Positions 1 to 7,740 of a stretch of DNA of 64,000 nt are shown piece after piece (position 1 is the first letter of the stretch; the number at the start of each line of letters is the position of its first letter). The DNA comes from Pseudomonas capeferrum (GTDB lineage Bacteria > Pseudomonadota > Gammaproteobacteria > Pseudomonadales > Pseudomonadaceae). Where the stretch lies: the NCBI RefSeq assembly GCF_000731675.1, contig NZ_JMIT01000001.1, positions 2,355,714-2,419,713 of the forward strand, in the 5' to 3' direction. A model generated the notes under the pieces. It did no database searches and was not told the DNA's origin. It saw nothing but the letters and a program-made list of their open reading frames with translations. The translations under genes were made by a program, and so were the position numbers.

Positions 1-1
1 G

Positions 2-655
2 TTTGGCGGGGTGGTATCGATGCCACCGAGCCTGACGCCGACCTGGATGGCCATGGATGTCGCCGGCGTGTTCAACGTCAGCATGATCAGCGTGGTGCTG
101 GCATTCCTCTTCGTGCACATGTTCGACACCGCCGGCACCCTGATGGGCGTGGCACAACGGGCCAACCTGGTGGCGCCTGATGGGCGTATCGAAAACCTGT
201 CACGGGCGTTGAAAGCAGACAGTGCGTCCAGCGTATTCGGCGCGGTGGTCGGCGTGCCGCCGGTCACCAGCTATGTAGAAAGTGCCGCAGGCGTGGCCGC
301 CGGTGGCCGGACTGGCCTGACAGCTGTGGTGGTGGGGCTGCTGTTCATTGCAGCGATGTTCTTCGCGCCGCTGGCCGGGATGATTCCGGCTTATGCCACT
401 GCGGGTGCATTGATCTACGTGGCCATGCTGATGATGGGCAGCATGGCGCATATCCACTGGGACGAAGCCACCGACAGCATTCCGGCGATCGTCACGGTGA
501 TCATGATGCCGCTGACCTTCTCGGTCGCCGACGGTATTGCCCTGGGCTTCATCACCTATGTGGCATTGAAGGCGGGCACTGGCAAGTACAAGGAAATCTC
601 GGCCAGCCTCTGGGTGCTGTGCGCGATCTTCATTGCCAAGTTCGTGTTCCTTTAA
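2..655 (+). CDS. NCS2 purine permease, AzgA type (3' part only)
   Basis: Inner-membrane nucleobase permease; the 5' part lies before the window and the frame is open from base 2. The 217 residues visible carry signatures of the AzgA branch of NCS2 (adenine/guanine/hypoxanthine uptake): FDTAGTLMGVA, then PPVTSYVESAAGVAAGGRTG, and near the end the run SVADGIALGFITY. Several hydrophobic segments alternate with short loops. The neighbouring hiuH and puuE genes suggest that it feeds purines into the catabolic route. The exact substrate (hypoxanthine, guanine or xanthine) cannot be read from the sequence. The gene ends at TAA 653-655, followed by a convergent gene. Confidence 0.88.
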   Translation, partial: FGGVVSMPPSLTPTWMAMDVAGVFNVSMISVVLAFLFVHMFDTAGTLMGVAQRANLVAPDGRIENLSRALKADSASSVFGAVVGVPPVTSYVESAAGVAAGGRTGLTAVVVGLLFIAAMFFAPLAGMIPAYATAGALIYVAMLMMGSMAHIHWDEATDSIPAIVTVIMMPLTFSVADGIALGFITYVALKAGTGKYKEISASLWVLCAIFIAKFVFL

Positions 656-774
656 GTCATTGATTACCCGGCTTTAGAGTTTCAGTGCATTCAAGATCAA
701 GCGCCGCCCCCGCGGCGCTCGATCTCATGGCCACTACAACATCCAAGCCGCCCCCCATCACTTTCCGCCAGACG

Positions 775-803
775 AAAAAAAGCCCGCCAGTGTGAGAGCG
801 GGC
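775..803 (-). terminator. Rho-independent terminator of hiuH
   Basis: Read on the minus strand, GCCCGC (803-798) and GCGGGC (787-782) form a stem around a 10-base loop, followed at once by seven T (781-775). It lies about 33 bases after the hiuH stop codon, so it should end hiuH transcription. Confidence 0.85.
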
Positions 804-836
804 CAAAGGACCTACGAAGATTCTTCTAGCGACCAA

Positions 837-1190
837 CTAGCTTCCGCGATAGGTCGAATAGCTATACGGCGAGATCAGCAGCGGCACGTGGTAGTGCTCC
901 TGCTGCTCGTCGATGCCAAAACGCAGCACAACAACATCCAGAAACGCCGTGTCCGGCAGCTGTACGCCGCGAGCACGGTAGTAGGCGCCAGCACTGAACT
1001 GCAGCTGGTAAACGCCGGTACGGTAATCGTCACCCTGCAGCAGCGGCGCATCGACGCGGCCATCGCTGTTGGTCAGGGCGGTGTTAACCAGCTCCAACTG
1101 CTGGCCTTCGACGCGATACAGCTCGACCTTGATCGAGCTGCCCGGGCAGCCATGCGCGGCATCCAGTACGTGTGTGGTCAAACGTCCCAT
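837..1190 (-). CDS. hiuH: 5-hydroxyisourate hydrolase HiuH
   Basis: Transthyretin-like enzyme that hydrolyses 5-hydroxyisourate, the product of urate oxidation, to 2-oxo-4-hydroxy-4-carboxy-5-ureidoimidazoline (OHCU). The 117-residue protein starts MGRLTTHVLDAAHG and ends with the diagnostic YSTYRGS, which separates the hydrolase from true transthyretin. HYHVPLLISPYSYS carries the conserved histidines near the C-terminus. I chose the ATG at 1190, not a start seven codons upstream, because the family begins at the LTTHVLD strand. It is transcribed away from puuE, and the two share a promoter region with two TTGTAYACAA palindromes. The next steps (UraD, PuuE) are encoded on the other side. Confidence 0.95.
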   Translation of the reverse strand: MGRLTTHVLDAAHGCPGSSIKVELYRVEGQQLELVNTALTNSDGRVDAPLLQGDDYRTGVYQLQFSAGAYYRARGVQLPDTAFLDVVVLRFGIDEQQEHYHVPLLISPYSYSTYRGS

Positions 1191-1298
1191 TGCTTGTCGC
1201 CTCTTGTTCAATCTGTGGGCAAAAAATACACGGCCATCATCACGCCAAACGGCCTGCGATGTGCGGGAATGGCGTTATTAAGACATTCCATCGCCAAA

Positions 1299-1308
1299 TT
1301 GTACACAA
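1299..1308. promoter_or_regulatory. Variant operator palindrome, hiuH side
   Basis: TTGTACACAA, flanked by A/T-rich bases so that ATTGTACACAAT reads as an almost perfect palindrome. It differs by one base from the TTGTATACAA found at 1483. It lies 108 bases upstream of hiuH. Role inferred from its repeated occurrence before purine and glyoxylate genes. Confidence 0.6.
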
Positions 1309-1402
1309 TTTTTTGAACCCATCCGTCGCCGCCTCCCTAAAGCCGCCATACAGTCGCAAATACAGACGCCATGCCGACACCCACGTCATTAGCTGACCAA
1401 CC

Positions 1403-1418
1403 AGGCAGGTTTATTGCA
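1403..1418 (+). promoter_or_regulatory. Sigma54-type -24/-12 promoter for puuE
   Basis: AGGCAGGTTTATTGCA has GG-N10-GC spacing and fits the consensus TGGCACGNNNNTTGCW with two mismatches. Transcription would start near 1429, leaving a leader of about 140 bases containing the TTGTATACAA palindrome. This would place the purine genes under RpoN, as expected for nitrogen scavenging. Confidence 0.6.
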
Positions 1419-1482
1419 AGGGATTCTCAGGCGACAAAAGGGAAGAAATGCGGAAAAACAGGCTTACAAAAGATTTCAGAAG

Positions 1483-1492
1483 TTGTATACAA
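1483..1492. promoter_or_regulatory. Operator palindrome TTGTATACAA, puuE side
   Basis: Perfect 10-bp palindrome 75 bases upstream of the puuE start and downstream of the predicted sigma54 start site, a position suited to repression. Identical copies occur at 10856, 10996, 25620 and 40512. The proposed binder is a GntR-family repressor of the GclR type; this is inference. Confidence 0.65.
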
Positions 1493-1567
1493 TCAGCCCA
1501 TCCGGTGGTGCGACATCCCGACGCGGCCCGCCCACCCCCGCACTAACGCACAAGAAGGAAGACTGCA

Positions 1568-2494
1568 GTGAGCGCTGACTATCCTCGCGACCTGATCGGT
1601 TACGGCAACAACCCACCTCACCCGCAATGGCCGGGCAACGCCCGCATTGCACTGTCCTTCGTCCTGAACTACGAAGAAGGTGGCGAGCGCAACATCCTGC
1701 ACGGTGACAAAGAGTCCGAAGCCTTCCTGTCCGAGATGGTGGCTGCCCAGCCGTTGCAGGGCCAGCGCAACATGAGCATGGAATCGCTGTATGAATACGG
1801 CAGCCGTGCCGGCGTGTGGCGCCTGCTCAAGCTGTTCAAGGACAGCGGCGTGCCGCTGACCGTGTTCGCCGTGGCCATGGCCGCCCAGCGCCACCCGGAC
1901 GTGATCCGCGCCATGGCCGAAGCCGGCCACGAGATCTGCAGCCACGGCTACCGCTGGATCGACTACCAGAACATGGATGAAGCGCAGGAGCGCGAGCACA
2001 TGCTCGAGGCCATCCGCATCCTCACCGAACTGACCGGCGAACGCCCGGTGGGCTGGTACACCGGCCGCACCGGCCCGAACACCCGCCGCCTGGTGATGGA
2101 GGAAGGTGGCTTCCTCTATGACAGCGACACCTACGACGACGACCTGCCCTACTGGGAGCCGAACAACCCGACCGGCAAGCCGCACCTGGTGATCCCCTAC
2201 ACCCTGGACACCAACGACATGCGCTTCACCCAGGTACAGGGCTTCAACTGCGGCGAGCAGTTCTTCCAGTACCTCAAGGACGCCTTCGATGTGCTCTACG
2301 CCGAAGGCGCCGAAGCACCGAAGATGCTCTCCATCGGCCTGCACTGCCGCCTGGTCGGCCGCCCGGCGCGCCTGGCCGCGCTGAAGCGCTTCGTCGACTA
2401 CGCCAAGAGCCATGACCAGGTCTGGTTCGCCCGTCGCGCGGACATCGCCCGCCACTGGCACGCCACCCACCCGTACAAGAAAGAGAACGCCTGA
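1568..2494 (+). CDS. puuE: Allantoinase PuuE
   Basis: Allantoinase of the polysaccharide-deacetylase (NodB) fold, analogous to but unrelated to the metal-dependent AllB. It opens the allantoin ring to allantoate. The 308-residue protein has family landmarks YPRDLIGYGNNPPHPQWP at residues 3-20, SMESLYEYGSRAGVWR near residue 75, EICSHGYRW near residue 120 and a C-terminal WFARRADIARHW. The start is GTG 1568, with AAGGAAG about 7 bases upstream. The stop codon shares one base with the uraD start (TGATG), so the two are translationally coupled. It heads the run puuE-uraD-allA-puuD. The leader holds an operator palindrome and a sigma54-type promoter. Confidence 0.95.
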   Translation: MSADYPRDLIGYGNNPPHPQWPGNARIALSFVLNYEEGGERNILHGDKESEAFLSEMVAAQPLQGQRNMSMESLYEYGSRAGVWRLLKLFKDSGVPLTVFAVAMAAQRHPDVIRAMAEAGHEICSHGYRWIDYQNMDEAQEREHMLEAIRILTELTGERPVGWYTGRTGPNTRRLVMEEGGFLYDSDTYDDDLPYWEPNNPTGKPHLVIPYTLDTNDMRFTQVQGFNCGEQFFQYLKDAFDVLYAEGAEAPKMLSIGLHCRLVGRPARLAALKRFVDYAKSHDQVWFARRADIARHWHATHPYKKENA

Positions 2495-3009
2495 TGACCG
2501 CCTTCAAGACCCTCAAGCCCTCCACCCTGGGCCGTGACGCATTCGTCGCCGCCTTCGCCGATATCTACGAGCACTCGCCGTGGGTCGCTGAAAAAGCCTA
2601 TGGCCTGGGCAACCTGATCGAGTTGGACGAGGTCGAGGCGCTGCACCAGCGTATGAGCGACATCCTGCTCAGCGCCAGCCACGCCGACCAGTTGGCGCTG
2701 ATCAACGCTCACCCGGACCTGGCTGGCAAAGCGGCCATCCAAGGCGAGCTGACCGAATCGAGCACCAACGAGCAGGCCGGCGCCGGTATCCACCAGTGCA
2801 CCGCCGAAGAGTTCGCCCGTTTCACCGAGCTCAACGACGCCTACAAGGCCAAGTTCCAGTTCCCGTTCATCATGGCGGTCAAGGGCAGCAACCGGCACCA
2901 GATCCTCGCCGCTTTCGAAAAACGCATCCACAACGACAGCGATGCCGAATTCAAGGAAGCCCTGGCGCAGATCAACCTGATCGCCCTGTTCCGTCTGCTG
3001 CAGCTGTAA
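2494..3009 (+). CDS. uraD: OHCU decarboxylase UraD
   Basis: Decarboxylates OHCU to S-allantoin, so that HiuH and UraD give stereospecific allantoin. The protein is 171 residues, the usual size. Conserved pieces are YGLGNLIELDEVEALH, the catalytic-site strand NAHPDLAGKAA, SSTNEQAGAG, and FQFPFIMAVKGSN near the C-terminus. It overlaps the puuE stop by one base and is followed after 61 bases by allA. In many pseudomonads an allantoicase gene sits at that junction, but there is no room for one here. Confidence 0.95.
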   Translation: MTAFKTLKPSTLGRDAFVAAFADIYEHSPWVAEKAYGLGNLIELDEVEALHQRMSDILLSASHADQLALINAHPDLAGKAAIQGELTESSTNEQAGAGIHQCTAEEFARFTELNDAYKAKFQFPFIMAVKGSNRHQILAAFEKRIHNDSDAEFKEALAQINLIALFRLLQL

Positions 3010-3070
3010 TTACCGCTGCAACGAACGTTAGAGCCCTTTCAAGAATAACGAACATAGAAGAGATAACCGC

Positions 3071-3574
3071 ATGCGCACCCTGATGATCGAGCCCCTGACC
3101 AAAGAAGCCTTCGCCCCGTTCGGTGACGTGATCGAAACCGATGGCAGTGACCACTTCATGATCAACAACGGCTCGACCATGCGCTTTCACAAGCTCGCCA
3201 CGGTCGAGACCGCCGAGCCTGAAGACAAAGCGATCATCAGCATCTTCCGCGCCGACGCGCTGGACATGCCGCTGACCGTACGCATGCTGGAACGCCATCC
3301 GCTGGGCAGCCAGGCTTTCATCCCGCTGCTCGGCAACCCCTTTCTGATCGTGGTCGCGCCCGTTGGCGATGCACCTGTATCAGGTTTGGTCCGCGCCTTC
3401 CGCAGTAACGGCAGGCAGGGCATCAATTACCATCGCGGCGTCTGGCACCACCCGGTGCTGACGATCGAAAAGCGGGATGATTTCCTGGTGGTTGATCGCA
3501 GTGGTTCTGGCAACAACTGCGATGAGCATTACTTCACCGAGGAACAGATGCTGATCCTCAATCCCCACCAATAA
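3071..3574 (+). CDS. allA: Ureidoglycolate lyase AllA
   Basis: Cupin enzyme that splits ureidoglycolate into glyoxylate and urea, supplying the glyoxylate for Gcl. The 167-residue protein begins MRTLMIEPLTKEAFAPFGDV. It has the family motifs MINNGSTMRFHKLA near residue 30 and GRQGINYHRGVWHHP near residue 115, the latter with the metal-binding/active-site histidines. It ends with the usual acidic YFTEEQMLIL. The leader carries GAAGAGATAACCGC, with AGAGA 7-8 bases before ATG 3071. It is co-directional with puuE-uraD upstream and puuD downstream. Its urea product may relate to the urea channel at 17795. Confidence 0.93.
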   Translation: MRTLMIEPLTKEAFAPFGDVIETDGSDHFMINNGSTMRFHKLATVETAEPEDKAIISIFRADALDMPLTVRMLERHPLGSQAFIPLLGNPFLIVVAPVGDAPVSGLVRAFRSNGRQGINYHRGVWHHPVLTIEKRDDFLVVDRSGSGNNCDEHYFTEEQMLILNPHQ

Positions 3575-3617
3575 GAAAAGGTCGATCATCGCAAGGTGAT
3601 TGGCAGAGGTACATACT

Positions 3618-4946
3618 GTGGAAGCACACCTTCACGAATGGCTGAACCTGAGCATTCGCTGGGTTCACATGATCACCGGTGTCGCCTGGATCGGTGCATC
3701 GTTCTACTTCGTCTGGCTGGAGAACCACCTGAACCGAAGCAACCCGCGCGATGGGTTGTCGGGTGATCTCTGGGCGATTCACGGCGGTGGTATCTACCAC
3801 CTGGAGAAATACAAACTCGCACCCCCGAAAATGCCCGAGAACCTGCACTGGTTCAAATGGGAAGCCTACTTCACCTGGATGTCCGGTATCGCCCTGCTGT
3901 GCGTGGTGTTCTACTGGAACCCGGCCCTGTACCTGCTGGCCCCTGGCAGCACCCTGAGCGGTGCCGAAGGCGTGGCCATCGGTATCGGTTCGCTGATCGC
4001 TGGCTGGTTCATCTACGACTTCCTGTGCGACTCGCCCCTGGGCAAGAAGCCAGCGCTGCTCGGTGGTGTGCTGTTCGTGCTGATCATCGCCGCCTGCTGG
4101 GGCTTCAGCCTGGTGTTCAGCGGCCGTGGCGCATACCTGCACACCGGCGCGATCATCGGCACCATCATGGTCGGCAACGTGTTCCGCATCATCATGCCGG
4201 CCCAGCGCCAGCTGGTGGCCGCGATCGAGAGCAACACCACCCCGGACCCGCGCCTGCCGGCCAAGGGGCTGCTGCGCTCGCGCCACAACAACTACTTCAC
4301 CCTGCCGGTGCTGTTCATCATGATCAGCAACCATTTCCCGAGCACCTACGGTAGCCAGTACAACTGGCTGATCCTGGCCGGTATCGCAGTAGCCGCGGTT
4401 CTGATCCGCCACTACTTCAACACCCGCCACGACAGCAACAAGTACGCCTGGACCCTGCCGGTAGGCGCCCTGGCGATGATCTGCCTGGCCTACGTCACCG
4501 GCCCGAAACCGATGGCCGTAAGCCCTGAGCAAGCCGCAGCGAAGATCGAGTACCAGCCGCTGCCTGCAACTGCTGTCGGTGGCAAGACCGCTGCCGAGCA
4601 GCGCGCCGAGGACGCCGCCAAGGCTGCGCAAGCGCCAGCCGCACCTGCGCAAGCACCGGCCCAGGCCGCTGCCCAGGCCGGTGGTGGCGACTTCGACAAG
4701 ATCCACAATGTCATCCAGGAACGCTGCACCGTGTGCCACTCGTCGAAACCGACCAGCCCACTGTTCAGCGCCGCCCCTGCTGGCGTGATGTTCGACACCC
4801 CGCAGCAGATCCAGGCCCAGGCCGCGCGCATTCAGGCGCAAGCGGTCGCCAGCCAGATCATGCCGCTGGGCAACATCACCCAGATGACCACCGAAGAGCG
4901 CAAGCTCGTTGGTGACTGGATCGCCAAAGGCGCCCAGGTCAACTGA
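3618..4946 (+). CDS. puuD: Membrane urate hydroxylase PuuD with cytochrome c domain
   Basis: Integral membrane urate oxidase that converts urate to 5-hydroxyisourate and passes electrons to a fused cytochrome c, hence to the respiratory chain rather than O2/H2O2. The N-terminal 300 residues hold about eight membrane segments (for example WVHMITGVAWIGASFYFVWLE, with an early His). An Ala/Pro/Gln-rich linker leads to a periplasmic domain with the haem motif CTVCH near residue 372. I chose GTG 3618 (442 residues), because AGAGG lies 8 bases upstream. A TTG at 3600 is also in frame but its AAGG is only 3 bases away. The c-haem would be matured by the ccm operon at 33-40 kb. Confidence 0.9.
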   Translation: MEAHLHEWLNLSIRWVHMITGVAWIGASFYFVWLENHLNRSNPRDGLSGDLWAIHGGGIYHLEKYKLAPPKMPENLHWFKWEAYFTWMSGIALLCVVFYWNPALYLLAPGSTLSGAEGVAIGIGSLIAGWFIYDFLCDSPLGKKPALLGGVLFVLIIAACWGFSLVFSGRGAYLHTGAIIGTIMVGNVFRIIMPAQRQLVAAIESNTTPDPRLPAKGLLRSRHNNYFTLPVLFIMISNHFPSTYGSQYNWLILAGIAVAAVLIRHYFNTRHDSNKYAWTLPVGALAMICLAYVTGPKPMAVSPEQAAAKIEYQPLPATAVGGKTAAEQRAEDAAKAAQAPAAPAQAPAQAAAQAGGGDFDKIHNVIQERCTVCHSSKPTSPLFSAAPAGVMFDTPQQIQAQAARIQAQAVASQIMPLGNITQMTTEERKLVGDWIAKGAQVN

Positions 4947-4949
4947 TAG

Positions 4950-5075
4950 AAGCCGCAAGCTTCAAGCCTCAAGCTGTAAGTCGTAGGTAACAAGCAAGCA
5001 TCGAGCGTCAAGCTCCAACGCGGATCACCAAGCTTCTTCTTGAAGCTTGCCGCTTGGAGCTTGCCGCTTGGATCC
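4950..5075. repeat. CAAGC-rich inverted repeat between puuD and permease
   Basis: Low-complexity run of CAAGCTTCAAG, TCAAGCTG, CAAGCTCC and, on the other side, CTTGAAGCTTGCCGCTTGG AGCTTGCCGCTTGG, able to fold into a long imperfect hairpin. A relative lies at 14749-14826. No coding signal. It may act as a terminator or mRNA-stability structure between puuD and the permease. Confidence 0.65.
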
Positions 5076-5104
5076 GAGAATAAAAACAAAACTCGAGGTG
5101 CTGC

Positions 5105-6460
5105 ATGTCCGAGTCACGCAAGGCGTACATCCCTGTTGCGCCGCCGCGTCAGCCTCTGCCCCTGTTCCAACTGATTCTGGTAGGCCTGCAACATGTACTG
5201 CTGATGTACGGAGGCGCGATTGCCGTGCCTTTGATCATTGGCCAGGCTGCTGGATTGTCCCGTGAAGAAGTTGCCTTCCTGATCAACGCCGACCTGCTGG
5301 TCGCAGGCGTCGCCACCATCATCCAGTCGTTCGGTATCGGCCCGGTAGGGATCCGCATGCCGGTGATGATGGGTGCCAGCTTCGCTGCCGTCGGCAGCAT
5401 GGTGGCCATGGCCGGCATGCCCGGCGTGGGCTTGCAGGGGATCTTCGGCGCGACCATCGCCGCCGGGTTCTTCGGCATGCTGATCGCGCCCTTCATGTCC
5501 AAAGTCGTGCGCTTCTTCCCGCCCCTGGTTACCGGTACCGTGATCACCTCGATCGGCCTGTCGCTATTCCCGGTTGCGGTCAACTGGGCCGGTGGCGGCC
5601 ATGAGGCAGAAGCCTTCGGTTCGCCCATCTACCTGATGGTCGCGGGCCTGGTGCTGGCCGTGATCCTGTTGATCAACCGCTTCATGCGCGGCTTCTGGGT
5701 CAACGTTTCGGTGCTGGTGGGCATGGGCCTGGGTTACATCCTGGCCGGCTCCATCGGCATGGTCGACCTGTCTGGCCTGAGCCAGGCACCGTGGCTGCAA
5801 GTGGTGACCCCACTGCACTTCGGCATGCCGACCTTCAGCCTGGCGCCGATCCTGTCGATGTGCCTGGTGGTGGTGATCATCTTCGTCGAGTCCACGGGCA
5901 TGTTCCTCGCCCTGGGCAAGGTGACCGATCGTGAAGTCACCCCCGGCATGCTGCGTCGCGGCCTGCTGTGCGATGCCGGCGCGTCGTTCATCGCGGGCTT
6001 CTTCAACACCTTCACCCACTCCTCGTTCGCCCAGAACATCGGCCTGGTGCAGATGACCGGGGTACGCTGCCGCTACGTTACCGTGGTGGCCGGTGCGCTG
6101 TTGATCATGCTCAGCCTGCTGCCCAAGGCGGCCTACCTGATTGCCTCGATCCCGCCTGCGGTACTGGGCGGCGCGTCCATTGCCATGTTCGGCATGGTCA
6201 CCGCCACCGGGATCAAGATTCTTCAGGAAGCGGACATCGGCGACCGTCGCAACCAGTTGCTGGTGGCGGTGAGCGTCGGTTTCGGGCTGATCCCCGTGGT
6301 GCGCCCGGATTTCTTCGCGCAGATGCCGCAGTGGATGGAACCGATCACCCACAGTGGCATCGCCATGGCCACGGTCAGCGCCCTGGTGTTGAACGTGTTG
6401 TTCAACATCCTCGGTGGCGCCGACCGCGCAGCGCATAACGACGCCTGTCACCAGCATTGA
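5105..6460 (+). CDS. NCS2 urate/xanthine permease
   Basis: Nucleobase:cation symporter of the NCS2 (uracil/xanthine/urate) family, 451 residues with about 12-14 membrane segments. Signatures: QHVLLMYGGAIAVPL in the first segment, FVESTGMFLALGKVT in the eighth, and NTFTHSSFAQNIGLVQMTGV, matching the QH and NAT motifs of the xanthine/urate branch (UacT, XanQ). The ATG at 5105 has GAGG 7-8 bases upstream. Coming directly after urate hydroxylase, it most likely imports urate or xanthine; which one is inference. It is followed by a GC-rich hairpin. Confidence 0.9.
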   Translation: MSESRKAYIPVAPPRQPLPLFQLILVGLQHVLLMYGGAIAVPLIIGQAAGLSREEVAFLINADLLVAGVATIIQSFGIGPVGIRMPVMMGASFAAVGSMVAMAGMPGVGLQGIFGATIAAGFFGMLIAPFMSKVVRFFPPLVTGTVITSIGLSLFPVAVNWAGGGHEAEAFGSPIYLMVAGLVLAVILLINRFMRGFWVNVSVLVGMGLGYILAGSIGMVDLSGLSQAPWLQVVTPLHFGMPTFSLAPILSMCLVVVIIFVESTGMFLALGKVTDREVTPGMLRRGLLCDAGASFIAGFFNTFTHSSFAQNIGLVQMTGVRCRYVTVVAGALLIMLSLLPKAAYLIASIPPAVLGGASIAMFGMVTATGIKILQEADIGDRRNQLLVAVSVGFGLIPVVRPDFFAQMPQWMEPITHSGIAMATVSALVLNVLFNILGGADRAAHNDACHQH

Positions 6461-6464
6461 GCCC

Positions 6465-6490
6465 GAGGGGCGGCGCATTGGCCGCCCCTC
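6465..6490 (+). terminator. Hairpin after NCS2 permease
   Basis: GAGGGGCGGC (6465-6474) pairs perfectly with GCCGCCCCTC (6481-6490), loop of 6. There is no T tract, so it is either a weak terminator or a 3' stabilising hairpin. Confidence 0.55.
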
Positions 6491-6602
6491 ACTCACACCC
6501 GCAGTAACCGCTACACCGTCGGCCCGCCGGAATGGGCCGCTCGGGGCGCCCCTGCGCGCTAAAAACACCGCCAACAAAAACAATAAGTCCGGGAATCACA
6601 AC

Positions 6603-7388
6603 ATGAAGCGCATCACCTCGTCCCTGTTGTTGGGCAGCAGCCTGCTGGCCACCCTCCCCTCGCATGCAGGCGAATGGCTGCAATGGCACGGCGAAAGCCT
6701 GACCTACCTGTACGGCAAGGACTTCAAGGTCAACCCTGGTATCCAGCAGACCATCACGTTCGAGCACGCCAACAAATGGAAGTACGGCGACACCTTCATG
6801 TTCGTCGACAAGATTTTCTACAACGGCAAGGCCGACCCCGGCAAAGGCGTGACCACCTACTACGGTGAATTCAGCCCGCGCCTGTCGCTTGGCAAGATGA
6901 CCGGCCACAAATTCGAGTTCGGCCCGATCAAGGACGTGCTGATCGCCATGACCTACGAGCGTGGCGAAGGCGACAACGAGGCCTACCTGATCGGCCCCGG
7001 TTTCGATCTGGCCGTCCCCGGCTTCAACTATTTCACCTTGAACTTCTACGTGCGCAACACCGAGGGCAGCCGCCCTGGGGACAACGTCTGGCAGATCACC
7101 CCGGCGTGGTCCTACACCATCCCCGTGGGCCGCTCCGACATCCTGATCGACGGTTACATGGACTGGGTGGTGGACAACGACCAGACCCGTCGCGGCACCT
7201 ACCACGCCAACCTGCAGTTCAACCCACAGGTCAAGTATGACCTGGGTAAGGCCCTGAACCTGGGCGCCAAGCAGTTGTACGTAGGCTTTGAATACAGCTA
7301 CTGGAAGGACAAGTACGGCATCGACAGCCGTGGCAACGTGGACAGTAATCAGAGCGTCGCCAGCGCCCTGGTCAAAGTCCATTTCTAA
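6603..7388 (+). CDS. Tsx/OmpK-type outer-membrane channel, copy 1
   Basis: Outer-membrane beta-barrel of the nucleoside-specific Tsx/OmpK family, 261 residues. A signal peptide (MKRITSSLLLGSSLLATLPSHA) ends at residue 22. The mature protein begins GEWLQWHGESLTYLYGKDF and has alternating amphipathic strands such as TFMFVDKIFYNGK and YYGEFSPRLSLGK, ending with the terminal Phe of outer-membrane proteins (LVKVHF). I chose ATG 6603 because the signal peptide begins there; the longer open frame upstream has no such sequence. It is about 70 percent identical by eye to the next gene. Placement after the urate permease suggests passage of purines or ureides across the outer membrane. Confidence 0.88.
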   Translation: MKRITSSLLLGSSLLATLPSHAGEWLQWHGESLTYLYGKDFKVNPGIQQTITFEHANKWKYGDTFMFVDKIFYNGKADPGKGVTTYYGEFSPRLSLGKMTGHKFEFGPIKDVLIAMTYERGEGDNEAYLIGPGFDLAVPGFNYFTLNFYVRNTEGSRPGDNVWQITPAWSYTIPVGRSDILIDGYMDWVVDNDQTRRGTYHANLQFNPQVKYDLGKALNLGAKQLYVGFEYSYWKDKYGIDSRGNVDSNQSVASALVKVHF

Positions 7389-7448
7389 GAAACTGACCAA
7401 ACGCACAAGTTTGTTTCACAGCGCTCCAGGACGGGGCACTTGAGGACC

Positions 7449-7504
7449 GGCGCGCAAGCCAGTAATCTGCGCGCCCCCTCGCTCAGGGCAGAACGGATTC
7501 TGCC
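7449..7504. terminator. Two hairpins between the porin genes
   Basis: GGCGCGCA (7449-7456) pairs with TGCGCGCC (7468-7475), loop of 11; GGCAGAA (7487-7493) pairs with TTCTGCC (7498-7504), loop of 4. Neither has a T tract. They lie between the two porins and upstream of a separate promoter, so they could end the first transcript. Confidence 0.4.
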
Positions 7505-7542
7505 TGCGTTTACTGACCGCTCAGTCAATGAATTCGGGCGGT

Positions 7543-7558
7543 TGGCCAACGTATTGCC
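7543..7558 (+). promoter_or_regulatory. Sigma54-type promoter before second porin
   Basis: TGGCCAACGTATTGCC has GG-N10-GC spacing and TTGC at the -12 element. A start near 7570 would give a leader of about 170 bases. I see no clear NtrC palindrome just upstream. The rest of 7389-7740 holds the two hairpins, the dyad CTGACCGCTCAG (7514-7525) and a GGGAG before the start codon. Confidence 0.5.
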
Positions 7559-7740
7559 AGCCTGAAAAACCCTTTTCATCCGTTCAGAACGTAGTCGAGC
7601 AGGAAGGTTGTGCCAGCCCCGAAAAGTTGGCGCAGCTCTTGCCAAACAGCTGTGGCCTATCGAAAAAAGCTGACTCAAAAGACAAAAAAGCGCCAACAAC
7701 GAGCGCTGACAACAGATCAATCAAGGGAGCGACACTCGCA

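Noticed and set aside
3558..4958. Minus-strand open frame opposite puuD
   Set aside because: PuuD with its membrane helices and CxxCH is clear on the plus strand; the antisense product has no coherent features.
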